Shown: one piece after another, positions 1 to 6,926 of the stretch
Position numbering within the stretch: the first letter of the stretch is position 1
Layout of the letters: each line of letters opens with the position of its first letter
Virus record (IMG/VR): IMGVR_UViG_3300020548_000020
Span: 1 to 42,834 of that record
Strand: one strand, 5' to 3'
DNA from: a virus
DNA length: 42,834 nucleotides
Position numbers and translations under genes: made by a program
Notes under the pieces: generated by a model
Told to the model about the DNA's origin: nothing
The model's database searches: none
Seen by the model: the letters and a program-made list of their open reading frames with translations, nothing else

Positions 1-35
1 TCTATAAGAATATCATCTAATATACTTTTACCCAT
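1..35 (-). CDS. Start of a further gene, cut by the window edge
   Basis: An ATG at 33-35 opens a reading frame that runs off the left edge. Only eleven full codons are visible (MGKSILDDILI). The start overlaps the end of the Cas4-like gene, whose TAA is at 28-30, by 8 bases. That is the same overlap style seen elsewhere in this operon, which is the main reason to believe the start. The neighbours are a helicase, an endonuclease and a Cas4-like protein, so a replication or recombination protein is likely by position. The visible residues do not identify a family. Confidence 0.5.
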   Translation of the reverse strand, partial: MGKSILDDILI

Positions 36-819
36 TTTTATCTTCTTTCTTCCAGTCGTTCCAATTTGAACAAGGTTCATCAAACGGACATTTTTTACAA
101 TAAGATATCAGCCCTCTTTTAGGTACTAAAACCTCGGTGTTTAACATTTTGTTGCACCAGTAATCATAATACTGGAGATCTTCATTTCTTATTTGGAATT
201 CATTAAAACCTATATTCTGACTCAATGGATCTATGAAACCAAATTTAGTATTTGCCATTCTTTCTGGGTGCCTATTGTGGTAAGCCTTATACAAGGTACA
301 AAAATCTGTTCGATACAAATCTCTATTGCTAAACTTATACCCAAATATAATTTTGGTTACAAAATATTGTTTCTTATAAAAGAATATAATATCAAAAGTA
401 TCCTGTAGATTAAGATTACCTATCGGCATGTTGTACTCTTCGCTTATGGCCACAGGTATATATGGAGATTCCGAATAGGTTTCGTGGAATCCCAGTAGGA
501 TGCCAGCTGCTTTAGAGGTCAAGCTGGCGGTGTTCCCGTATGCGGTCTCGTGTTGTTCTGTCACGATATCGTATGAGTTAGTATTCTTAGGAAACCAAAT
601 CTTTTCCCATCTATTTAATAGAGATGAATAAGATGGAATTATCCCACCTTGTTTTTTGAAAAAGAAAAAATACATTATACTCTTAATAGTTGATTCAAAC
701 TTTTCGGTATGTATGTCTCTTGCATATATCTTTTCTGGCAACTTTTGCTGATGCCTATAATCAAATAGGCGTTCACATAGTTGAAAATCTTTTAAAGATT
801 GTACTGATACAGGTTCCAT
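28..819 (-). CDS. Cas4/RecB-like PD-(D/E)XK family protein with Fe-S-type cysteines
   Basis: 263 residues. The N-terminus (SVQSLKDFQLCERLFDYRH) has the form typical of RecB/Cas4 nucleases, with Cys15. The C-terminus carries Cys241, Cys244 and Cys250 (CKKCPFDEPC). One N-terminal plus three C-terminal cysteines is the Fe-S cluster layout of Cas4 and AddB. A motif II aspartate is plausible at Asp143 (TFDIIFF). The following strand, where D/E-x-K is expected, reads Val154-Thr155-Lys156, so the acidic residue appears to be missing. Family members are 5'-3' exonucleases or recombination partners. Here the fold is likely but activity is doubtful. It starts at the ATG at 817-819, overlapping the helicase stop by one base (TAATG), so it is probably translationally coupled to the helicase. 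No CRISPR array or cas1 is present, so a role in phage recombination or replication is more likely than adaptation. Confidence 0.65.
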   Translation of the reverse strand: MEPVSVQSLKDFQLCERLFDYRHQQKLPEKIYARDIHTEKFESTIKSIMYFFFFKKQGGIIPSYSSLLNRWEKIWFPKNTNSYDIVTEQHETAYGNTASLTSKAAGILLGFHETYSESPYIPVAISEEYNMPIGNLNLQDTFDIIFFYKKQYFVTKIIFGYKFSNRDLYRTDFCTLYKAYHNRHPERMANTKFGFIDPLSQNIGFNEFQIRNEDLQYYDYWCNKMLNTEVLVPKRGLISYCKKCPFDEPCSNWNDWKKEDKNG

Positions 820-2282
820 TAATGAAAATCCTTTCCACTTAATAAGTCATCTAATAAAGATGATGAAGACGTATACGAGCTATCGGTAACTGGATCATAA
901 TCTTCGTAGGTTTTCTTGTAGTCAACATACTTGACTAAGGGCGGATCATACAAAAATGCTGAACCAGTAATTCTATTCTTGGGAATCTGAAGCTGCATTA
1001 TATTTTCATCTTCAGTTTCATCGTTTGTTGCTAATCTTTTTTCTGTAATAAAAATTGTTACTGCACACTTTTGCTGAATAGCTAAGGAGCCACCAGTGTC
1101 AGACTGTTGGACTACCTCACGCTTTTCCTTCATTCTGTTTGAATTTTCCTGTGCTGTAATTATTAAAGCGCAATTCATATCTCTTGCAAGCTTTTCTAAA
1201 CGCACCATCATTTCTTCAAACTCACCCCAACGTGGCTTGCCCTTACCCCCACCCTTAGTGAACATAGACTGGATTGTATCTATTATAACTATGTCTGGCA
1301 TGTTGATGTTCTGCCCAATTATATCTCTTAACCAAAATTCTAGGTCTTCAAAGTACGGAGTATCCGGGTCATGTCTAACCATAAGACGGTCACCCCACTT
1401 AGCCAGTCGGGCCTTAAAGGTATTCAGGTGTTTATTCTTTTCTTCTTCTGACCACTTTGATGACTCTAGGTAAACATTCTTTTCTATTATCTGTGTCATT
1501 AAGATTCTCTCCCAGTGACCAGTAGCTTCTTCAAAGTTTACATATAAAACTCTATAACCGTTATCTAACCAATTGTTTGCTAGGCACTTGACGAACGTGC
1601 TCTTGCCCTTGCCTGATGCGGCGATGACTGCGTGTACAGCCCCCCTAAAGAAGCCGCCCTCGTCCGTGTACCCCATGGCCCTATTAAGTGCCTTAAATTG
1701 AGTAGGTAAGAAGTTCGGTATATCTAATAGCGAATCTACTCTGCTAGCTATTTCGTCAGCAGTTGTTATTTTATCTAGTGGATTATATCTTATTTGATTT
1801 TCTAATTCTCTTATTTCAGAAGTAAGAGTTTGGATTCTAGATATATCATCTTCAGTCTTTTGTCCTTTTTGAGATATTATAGATTGAAGTTCTTGTAAAT
1901 AGTTAATCTGTTTTCTTTTATTAGCTTTATACTTTACTAATTCAGAAACAGATTCTTGCGTTGACAGTTCGGCAGACATTAATAAATCAACCATGACGCC
2001 GACCCCAGCGTTACCACCAAGAGCTTCGTGTATATCCGTTTCTGTTTGTAGCCAAGACTTAAAAGCTATTGGGTCAACAATATCAAGTTGTGTAGCATTC
2101 TCAAAAGCTAGAAGAGCCTTATAGAATTCATTTATTCCTTTTTCCCCATGTATGGAACCAACAATTTCTTCTGGAAGATTTTCCTTGAAGTAATTAATCG
2201 CTCCATTTTTTCTAAGTGAGAGAGCAAAGATCTGGTACTCTAGTGGAATGTTATCCTCTACCTTTTCATTTGCTTGTGTCAT
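819..2282 (-). CDS. DnaB-type replicative DNA helicase
   Basis: 487 residues, the usual size of a DnaB/gp41-type helicase. It would unwind the fork and recruit primase. The N-terminal ~110 residues are helical, followed by a charged predicted coiled linker (about 115-165). The RecA-like ATPase domain starts near 200. The Walker A motif is ASGKGKST (222-229, catalytic Lys227). The first position is Ala rather than the usual Gly. Walker B is PDIVIIDTI, preceded by the arginine- and histidine-rich strand seen in the family. A TAQENSNR sequence follows, corresponding to the DnaB motif 3 glutamine region. It overlaps the upstream endonuclease gene by 4 bases (ATGA) and the downstream Cas4-like gene by 1. 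No primase is seen in the window. The assignment is firm at family level. Confidence 0.9.
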   Translation of the reverse strand: MTQANEKVEDNIPLEYQIFALSLRKNGAINYFKENLPEEIVGSIHGEKGINEFYKALLAFENATQLDIVDPIAFKSWLQTETDIHEALGGNAGVGVMVDLLMSAELSTQESVSELVKYKANKRKQINYLQELQSIISQKGQKTEDDISRIQTLTSEIRELENQIRYNPLDKITTADEIASRVDSLLDIPNFLPTQFKALNRAMGYTDEGGFFRGAVHAVIAASGKGKSTFVKCLANNWLDNGYRVLYVNFEEATGHWERILMTQIIEKNVYLESSKWSEEEKNKHLNTFKARLAKWGDRLMVRHDPDTPYFEDLEFWLRDIIGQNINMPDIVIIDTIQSMFTKGGGKGKPRWGEFEEMMVRLEKLARDMNCALIITAQENSNRMKEKREVVQQSDTGGSLAIQQKCAVTIFITEKRLATNDETEDENIMQLQIPKNRITGSAFLYDPPLVKYVDYKKTYEDYDPVTDSSYTSSSSLLDDLLSGKDFH

Positions 2283-2917
2283 TGTTTCTTTTTCTCTTTT
2301 ATAGATCGGTAAATTTTTTTCTTGTACTCTGAATTTTTCTTCTTAATACTTCTGTAAGCTTCGGAGGACGTCGTAGTATTTTTCTTCTTCTCTTTGGGCT
2401 TATAAGGGTTTGATCTAATCGCTTCGAGCAATCTGTCGAACACTGATTGTTCCGTTAAGCTATCATTATAGCGGAAGACAATCAATGCCACACCATTATC
2501 TATGCACCATTGTTCTTTTTTTTCGTCTCTCTTAATAGCTTCTTCAAAATCATATTTAGATTCAAAAAATCTACTGGTGTAATAATAGTGCTGTCTTCCA
2601 TGAAATTCTGCAGCTATCTCATACTTAGGGCAGTAAACATCTAGCTTTAATTTATCGCCTATATGATATTCGTTTATAATTTTTTCTCCTGGAAGGAGCT
2701 TTTGCAGTGCTGACGTTAAAGCTGTCTGACCTCTAGACATTTTTTTTCTACTGTCTTTTAACCACGTTAACCCAATAGAGTTAATCTTCTTATTTACCTG
2801 TGGTATAGTCCAGCCTAATTCTTTTGCTATTTCAGAAATAGATAAAGAAGTTTCCAATAATAGATCTTTTAGAAAATCAATATCGTCTTGGTCTTTGTCT
2901 ACTTTTTTACCATGCAT
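2279..2917 (-). CDS. Helix-turn-helix plus Vsr/DUF559-like PD-(D/E)XK endonuclease
   Basis: 212 residues. Residues 27-46 (ISEIAKELGWTIPQVNKKI) read as a helix-turn-helix, suggesting DNA binding. Residues ~80-170 match the Vsr/DUF559/MutH-like PD-(D/E)XK pattern. Asp93 is in KLDVYCP. Glu104 and His106 lie in AAEFHGRQHYYY, like the ExxGxQH motif of that group. Then come RDEKKEQWC and ALIVFRYND, which match the family's core helix and final strand. The C-terminal 35 residues are lysine- and serine-rich. Such proteins act as nicking, repair or homing-type endonucleases in phages. The position directly ahead of the helicase (4-base overlap) suggests a role in replication or recombination. A free-standing homing endonuclease is an alternative. 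Substrate specificity cannot be told from the sequence. Confidence 0.7.
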   Translation of the reverse strand: MHGKKVDKDQDDIDFLKDLLLETSLSISEIAKELGWTIPQVNKKINSIGLTWLKDSRKKMSRGQTALTSALQKLLPGEKIINEYHIGDKLKLDVYCPKYEIAAEFHGRQHYYYTSRFFESKYDFEEAIKRDEKKEQWCIDNGVALIVFRYNDSLTEQSVFDRLLEAIRSNPYKPKEKKKNTTTSSEAYRSIKKKNSEYKKKIYRSIKEKKKQ

Positions 2918-2918
2918 T

Positions 2919-3548
2919 TCACTCAGCCGTGTTATATGTTTTTGAATAACTAATAGTTTTACCCAAATCTATAATCGACATGTTTAGCTTGTTCCAAATT
3001 GAATTTGATAAAGCTAATCCCAAAGAAGAGCAATCTAAAATACAATAATCTATCTTACCTTCTAAGGCAGCAATTTTCTCGAAGGTATCTTCTAGTCTAG
3101 AAAAATAATTGTTGAAAGGAACACTAATTACATTTGTTTTAAATCCCATAAATTTATATATAGTTTTTTTATCATGAAAAGAAACTACTGCCGTATTAGT
3201 ATTCTTAATATAAAAGTTAAAAATTGAATTATATACTTCTCTATTATTTTCGTAGTAGTACTCAAACAGATTAGGGCTATAGAACTTGCCATCATCAACC
3301 AGGCCAATGCCAGAATGCTTTGAAGCAACCACTTCTTCGACAAGTGATTCAGGTATGCTCTTTATAATTCTACTGTCGGACAAATTAATCGATCTAATAA
3401 TTTCTTTATTAAAACGAGAAGGTGTACCATCCGCATTTTTCTTGCTTAAAGAAACTATTGAAGACTTTGCTATATTTAAGAAAGCAAACTTTTCCTTTGA
3501 GTTCATCAGCTTAGTTAATTCTATTGAAGCTTGTATTTGATTTTTCAT
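2919..3548 (-). CDS. Uncharacterised protein, possibly GT-D (DUF1792-like) glycosyltransferase
   Basis: 209 residues, no signal peptide or membrane segment. The C-terminal half has alternating strands and helices. One segment (residues ~165-198) contains DYCILDCSSLGLALSNSIWN, followed by MSIIDLGKTISY. It resembles the end of GT-D/DUF1792 enzymes, where a 'LGPTA..LA..L' helix is followed by 'iDiGH'. This is resemblance by eye only, and the hallmark N-terminal RFGDGE-type motif is not obvious. Circumstantial support comes from the next gene downstream, a GT2 glycosyltransferase. A good Shine-Dalgarno (AAGGAG) precedes the ATG at 3548. If the similarity fails, treat it as a protein of unknown function. 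Confidence 0.4.
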   Translation of the reverse strand: MKNQIQASIELTKLMNSKEKFAFLNIAKSSIVSLSKKNADGTPSRFNKEIIRSINLSDSRIIKSIPESLVEEVVASKHSGIGLVDDGKFYSPNLFEYYYENNREVYNSIFNFYIKNTNTAVVSFHDKKTIYKFMGFKTNVISVPFNNYFSRLEDTFEKIAALEGKIDYCILDCSSLGLALSNSIWNKLNMSIIDLGKTISYSKTYNTAE

Positions 3549-3557
3549 TTGTACTCC

Positions 3558-4271
3558 TTAAATTCCAAAGTTCCCCCAGTTAATTAAAACTGGGTTTGGA
3601 TCTACGATTGAATTGATATGATTTAACGCGTGGAATTCTCCACCATCTATAGTTGAATATCTCTCATACTTTGATTGCTTGTCTTCATCTTTTATGTATC
3701 CAAGATGTTGCATGATCAAATTTGAATTAACAAAATAATTTCTTTGGTTTATTAAATCTAAAACATACGTTGGTTCAGATCCACAAGCTAGTGCTCTATC
3801 TCTAAACATAGCACCAGACATAAATCTAAATATTCTACTGCTGTTATTTGGTGCCCAAAGTTTGTCCACTCTATACTGAGTATCATTCCACATGTGGTAG
3901 AACCTAACATTAACAACATCTTTTTCTGATGAATTTAATATCTGTCTAATATCGGTTTTTGTTATATCGGAAGAGTCATAAAGCATTTCATCGCAGTCTA
4001 TGGCGATGATCCAGTCGCCTTCTGTGGCATGATTCTCAAGATTCAACCAAGCGTATCTGCGTAGTCTTCCTTCATGCGTGGTGAACATTGGCTTAGGCGT
4101 CTTGTAAACATTGGCGTACTTAGACGCTATTTCTGCGGTGTTATCATCAGAGCAATCGTCTGTAAAAACAATTTCATCTACTTGGCTTTTTAATCTTTCC
4201 AACACCTCTGGAAGATATTTGTTGGCTTCATTTCGGCCTACCATTTGGGCTATTACTTTTGGTTGTGACAT
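3558..4271 (-). CDS. Family 2 glycosyltransferase (GT-A fold)
   Basis: 237 residues. The N-terminus has the GT2 nucleotide-sugar binding layout: a strand followed by RNEANKYLPEVLERL, then VDEIVFTDDCSDDNT (nucleotide-binding aspartates) and, near residue 88, WIIAIDCDEMLYD. IDCDE supplies the DxD-type metal-binding motif. The pattern resembles small cytosolic GT2 enzymes that glycosylate lipids, proteins or phage DNA; the acceptor cannot be deduced. The start at 4271 is preceded by a modest GAG. The gene lies just below a hairpin terminator (4296-4326), so it may depend on read-through or on a promoter I do not see. It is the first of two GT2 genes in the window (the other is 5857-6666), and they are not close copies. 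Confidence 0.85.
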   Translation of the reverse strand: MSQPKVIAQMVGRNEANKYLPEVLERLKSQVDEIVFTDDCSDDNTAEIASKYANVYKTPKPMFTTHEGRLRRYAWLNLENHATEGDWIIAIDCDEMLYDSSDITKTDIRQILNSSEKDVVNVRFYHMWNDTQYRVDKLWAPNNSSRIFRFMSGAMFRDRALACGSEPTYVLDLINQRNYFVNSNLIMQHLGYIKDEDKQSKYERYSTIDGGEFHALNHINSIVDPNPVLINWGNFGI

Positions 4272-4295
4272 TTTTACTCACTTGTATAAGAAGAA

Positions 4296-4326
4296 GAACA
4301 ACGGCAGGGAGGGCCTGCCGTTGTTC
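4296..4326 (-). terminator. Intrinsic terminator below the 64-residue gene
   Basis: A perfect 13-bp inverted repeat (4296-4308 against 4314-4326) with a 5-base loop. On the minus strand it is followed by a U-rich run, TTCTTCTTAT. There is no T-run on the plus-strand side, so it acts on minus-strand transcription. It closes the short unit 4346-4540. It may be leaky, because the glycosyltransferase gene begins only 25 bases further on. Confidence 0.75.
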
Positions 4327-4345
4327 AAATGGATAAAACTATTTA

Positions 4346-4540
4346 TTAACTCTCTAGTTGTTCGCGAGCTTTTACTGCTGTAATTCTTTCAACATCAACA
4401 TCTTTGAAAAGAAGTTCTCCAGATACCCCAGATACTGTTCTGCGATTACCACTAGCAATCTTCTCTGCTTCTGTCATATTTGAAGCTTTGACAATCGATG
4501 TAGTTGTAACTGTAAAATACTTGAATTTATTTTCAGCCAT
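4346..4540 (-). CDS. Small protein: stand-alone copy of the phosphoesterase N-terminal domain
   Basis: 64 residues from the ATG at 4540. An in-frame start 45 bases upstream exists, but the 4540 start has a strong Shine-Dalgarno (AAAGGAA) four bases before it and the extra residues look non-coding. Residues 6-24 (KYFTVTTTSIVKASNMTEA) align with residues 3-21 of the metallophosphoesterase at 31485-32735 (KTFVVTNKHIVRAPNIAQA): 9 of 19 identical, followed in both by a similar acidic C-terminal segment. The function of the domain is unknown. The gene has its own promoter (4588-4616) and terminator (4296-4326), so it looks like a separately expressed monocistronic unit, suggesting abundant or early production. 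A small regulator or interaction module is possible but unproven. Confidence 0.75.
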   Translation of the reverse strand: MAENKFKYFTVTTTSIVKASNMTEAEKIASGNRRTVSGVSGELLFKDVDVERITAVKAREQLES

Positions 4541-4587
4541 TGTATTCCTTTTTTTAGTGGCACTTTGCCAATTTATGTAACACACTT

Positions 4588-4616
4588 ATTATATCATGTG
4601 CGATATGCTAGATCAA
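4588..4616 (-). promoter_or_regulatory. Sigma70-type promoter for the 64-residue gene
   Basis: On the minus strand: TTGATC (complement of 4611-4616), a 17-base spacer, then TATAAT (complement of 4588-4593) preceded by TG, giving the extended -10 TGATATAAT. The predicted start is near 4581, leaving a leader of about 40 bases with a good ribosome site before the ATG at 4540. The same TGATATAAT occurs upstream of thyX and at 11235-11243. Confidence 0.7.
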
Positions 4617-4628
4617 ACCTAGTAAAGT

Positions 4629-5039
4629 TTATCTTTTTGAAGGATAAGTTTTAGCTATATATTCAATAGCCTCTTCTAAAGAAGAAGTTATTTTTGTTGA
4701 CAAGAAATTAAGATAGACTCTTGACTGATATGAATCGTCTGCGAATACAACTACTGGTTGGTTGTTAAAATGAGCCCAGGTTATTTCAAAATCTGTACCG
4801 ATATAAGCTCTACCCGGTATCGTATACTCTACTAAAAGTATGTCACAATTTTTTTGTAAAAATATATTCTTATCTACTATCTCTTTTGGTTCACAATCGG
4901 TTTCTTCCAAAGCGTAATCCATTGGATTGACAGCTTCAAAACCCCTATCGGCTAATAGTTTTACGGCTTTATTTCTCCAACCGTGTGCGAATATGCCAAC
5001 TTCTTCTATTGCTCCAGATAAAAAAACTTTAGTTTGCAT
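4629..5039 (-). CDS. Nucleoside 2-deoxyribosyltransferase-like protein
   Basis: 136 residues, matching the size of the nucleoside 2-deoxyribosyltransferase/RCL/DUF4406 superfamily. Visible features in order: KVFLSGAIEE (first strand and phosphate loop), GFEAVNPMDY, EIVDKNIFLQKNCDILLVEY (the conserved 'D..li.aDilva' helix-strand), PGRAYIGTDFEITWAHFNNQ (the 'G T..E...A' helix carrying the family's catalytic Glu) and PVVVF. Members exchange bases on, or hydrolyse, 2-deoxynucleosides and dNMPs. In a phage this could serve nucleotide salvage or a modified-base pathway. The start overlaps the Pyr_excise gene by 11 bases. Family confidence is good; the exact reaction is unknown. Confidence 0.75.
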   Translation of the reverse strand: MQTKVFLSGAIEEVGIFAHGWRNKAVKLLADRGFEAVNPMDYALEETDCEPKEIVDKNIFLQKNCDILLVEYTIPGRAYIGTDFEITWAHFNNQPVVVFADDSYQSRVYLNFLSTKITSSLEEAIEYIAKTYPSKR

Positions 5040-5454
5040 TGATTATTTCCTTAGATGGCCAATAATATTCTAGATTTATATCTTCATCAAAATATTGAGA
5101 ATAGTATGCGTAGTCTTTGCGCAGTAGATTTGATCTATGCGACCTATGAAATTGATCTAAGCCAAACCATGGTGGCATAACCACTTCAATTGGATCAAAC
5201 TCTTCAAAAAGCATTGTATTTTTATAACCTCTATCTATCCATTCTTGGATAGTATAATTCTGGTAAAGCTGTAAAGCGGACTCGTACCCAGCCCACATTA
5301 GTGTGACCGGATGATTACGCCAACCTTTTGCAGGGGTCCTATCAAGAAGGATGTTCAAAACTTGGAAAGTTTCTACTCGTTGCTTCCCAAGTCTACGGTA
5401 ATCTAATACCCGAACTGATTCCTTAAGATCTGAATATGGTAAAAATGTTTGCAT
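5029..5454 (-). CDS. Pyr_excise (T4 endonuclease V-related) DNA glycosylase-like protein
   Basis: 141 residues. The start MQTFLPYSDLKESVRVLDYR, then RLGKQRVETFQVL, GWRNHPVTLMWAGYE and the end segment HRSHRSNLLRKDYAYY match the actinobacterial-type branch of the pyrimidine dimer DNA glycosylase family (PF03013). T4 endonuclease V removes UV dimers using its N-terminal threonine amine after Met removal. Here the N-terminus is Met-Gln-Thr and Met before Gln is not normally cleaved, so the chemistry may differ or the biochemical role may be something else. It is coupled by a 1-base overlap (TAATG) to the upstream nuclease gene. The neighbourhood of nucleases and nucleotide enzymes fits a DNA repair job. 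Confidence 0.75.
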   Translation of the reverse strand: MQTFLPYSDLKESVRVLDYRRLGKQRVETFQVLNILLDRTPAKGWRNHPVTLMWAGYESALQLYQNYTIQEWIDRGYKNTMLFEEFDPIEVVMPPWFGLDQFHRSHRSNLLRKDYAYYSQYFDEDINLEYYWPSKEIINAN

Positions 5455-5855
5455 TACGCTTTCTTAAATTCCTCAAAAGTTTTGTCACCTACACCAAAGT
5501 ATTCTCTAGCTAGTCCAGCCTTAACAATTTCCGTATTAAGGCATTCGCCAGCTTCGTTCCATACTCTAGCTAAAATTCTGCCATACTTTTCATTCTTGTC
5601 TAAAATAGTTTCAATCTTTACTTTATTATTAGCTTTCTTGATCCATTGATCAGTAAACTCTTTTGCAGCAAGACCCATCTTCTTTTCTTCCAAGTTTGTG
5701 GTGCGGCTCTCTGGTGTATTAACACCGTATAATCTTACGCTCTTTGGCCCAATGTGGACTTCAAAGCCAAGATCTATCTTAATCTTGAATGTATCTCCGT
5801 CAACTATCTTAACTACTTCTGCATTATACAAATAAACATTAAACTTATCTGACAT
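5454..5855 (-). CDS. Staphylococcal nuclease-type thermonuclease (SNase)
   Basis: 133 residues covering a single SNase (TNase, OB-fold) domain. Metal ligands and catalytic residues are visible: VDGDT with Asp19 and Asp21, Arg41 and Glu49 in RLYGVNTPE (equivalent to Arg35 and Glu43 of S. aureus nuclease, same 8-residue spacing), and Arg93 in YGRILARVW (equivalent to Arg87). It should be a Ca-dependent phosphodiesterase. No signal peptide is visible, so it acts in the cytoplasm, perhaps degrading host DNA or RNA. A second SNase-like domain, interrupted by an insertion, is found in the virion protein at 37480-42834. The Shine-Dalgarno is weak (AAAGAGAT). Confidence 0.9.
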   Translation of the reverse strand: MSDKFNVYLYNAEVVKIVDGDTFKIKIDLGFEVHIGPKSVRLYGVNTPESRTTNLEEKKMGLAAKEFTDQWIKKANNKVKIETILDKNEKYGRILARVWNEAGECLNTEIVKAGLAREYFGVGDKTFEEFKKA

Positions 5856-5856
5856 T

Positions 5857-6666
5857 TTAATCTCTTTCTATTCCTATGAAATCGCATGCATTGCGAAATA
5901 TTTTTTGACTTACTGTGAACTGTGCATCGGCGTGGCTATAACCTTCGCCCGGTTTGGGGGAAGAGGCATGCCAGCTGTGACCAATCGACACACTACCATC
6001 ATACACCACATTGTACCCAAGATGACGAGCGAAATATGAACACCAAGTTTCCTCATAATAGTGTGGAGTTGGCAAGAAAGCTCCTTCTGCGTTTGGATAC
6101 ATTTGTTTATACTTTTCATCGTTGGTCATTGCGTTCCACACCTCTCTTCTTATAAAATAAGCTGAACCAGAAACCGTAACACAATTAACTCTATCTTTAA
6201 AGAGTAAATCTTCAGGATCTTTTTCTCTCCACCCACGATGTTTTGGCGCTGTGTTGGTTCCGACTATGCCAGCATGTGTTATGAGCCCATTCTCGTCTCT
6301 TTGTTTTGGGCCCAGAATATGTATCTCTGGATTATCGTCGAATATCTTTTGTACTTTGATAAGGTCACTGGTTGTCATCCAAACGTCGGCATTGAGTAGG
6401 CAAATGATGTCAGAAAAAGAATGCTTTGCCATCATATTACATGCAGCGGAGTACCCTATGTTTTCATTTTTCCAAGCTCTAGCAACGTAGTACTTGTTCA
6501 CATTAGCCTCTAGCCATTCCCAGCTATCATCGGCTGAGCCATTATCGCATATGTTTAAGTACCAAGCCTGATCGGTTCCAGCAACATCGCTATGGAGTGT
6601 GTCAAGAAATCTTTGGAGCATCGGTCTAGTGTTATAATTGACAACGCATAAGTCTATCATTTTCAA
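5857..6666 (-). CDS. Family 2 glycosyltransferase (rhamnosyltransferase-like)
   Basis: 269 residues. GT2 features in order: CVVNYNTRPMLQRFLDTL, NICDNGSADDSWEWL (nucleotide-binding acidic residues), NENIGYSAACNMM, and CLLNADVWMT (near residue 95), where N-A-D-V stands for the DxD region as in WcaA/rhamnosyltransferase-type GT2 enzymes. A GSAYFIRREVWN segment and a later ED-type region (PHYYEETWCSYFARHLGY) fit the acceptor/catalytic part. The enzyme is predicted soluble. It overlaps the preceding gene by 4 bases (ATGA). The acceptor is unknown: host surface glycans (superinfection exclusion), virion proteins or phage DNA are all possible. Confidence 0.85.
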   Translation of the reverse strand: MKMIDLCVVNYNTRPMLQRFLDTLHSDVAGTDQAWYLNICDNGSADDSWEWLEANVNKYYVARAWKNENIGYSAACNMMAKHSFSDIICLLNADVWMTTSDLIKVQKIFDDNPEIHILGPKQRDENGLITHAGIVGTNTAPKHRGWREKDPEDLLFKDRVNCVTVSGSAYFIRREVWNAMTNDEKYKQMYPNAEGAFLPTPHYYEETWCSYFARHLGYNVVYDGSVSIGHSWHASSPKPGEGYSHADAQFTVSQKIFRNACDFIGIERD

Positions 6667-6926
6667 AATCTTTCTATACTGGATTCTTGTATAACCATCG
6701 CAAAGGCATCTTCTGCGTTTATTCCGTGATCCATGAACTCACACATGCTTTGCATTTTTCTATTCACGTCTTCTTCTAAAAAGAATTCTTTTAACCTATT
6801 TTTATATTGATCAAGGGAAGTTTTATTTTGGATCTGCTTTATACTTTGCCTACTGAAAAAACAAGATGCGGCGGCGACAGTCAATAAACCCAATATGAAT
6901 GGCTTCATATTACCATTCGTCTTCAT
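6663..6926 (-). CDS. Small membrane-anchored or lipoprotein-like protein
   Basis: 87 residues. The N-terminus has a basic start and one hydrophobic stretch (PFILGLLTVAAASCFF, ~8-23), followed by a hydrophilic helical tail. The AAAS-Cys sequence is a poor lipobox, so a signal anchor is as likely as a lipoprotein. The start at 6926 has a GGGAGA eight bases upstream, whereas the alternative Met7 at 6908 lacks a clear ribosome site, so I chose 6926. That gives a 17-base overlap with the upstream gene and a 4-base overlap with the GT2 gene. No family is recognised. Confidence 0.6.
   Translation of the reverse strand: MKTNGNMKPFILGLLTVAAASCFFSRQSIKQIQNKTSLDQYKNRLKEFFLEEDVNRKMQSMCEFMDHGINAEDAFAMVIQESSIERF

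Noticed and set aside
193-408. Open frame on the plus strand inside the Cas4-like gene, and similar plus-strand frames throughout
   Set aside because: They lie opposite well-supported minus-strand genes, lack ribosome sites and have no recognisable domains, and no gap in the minus-strand set needs them.
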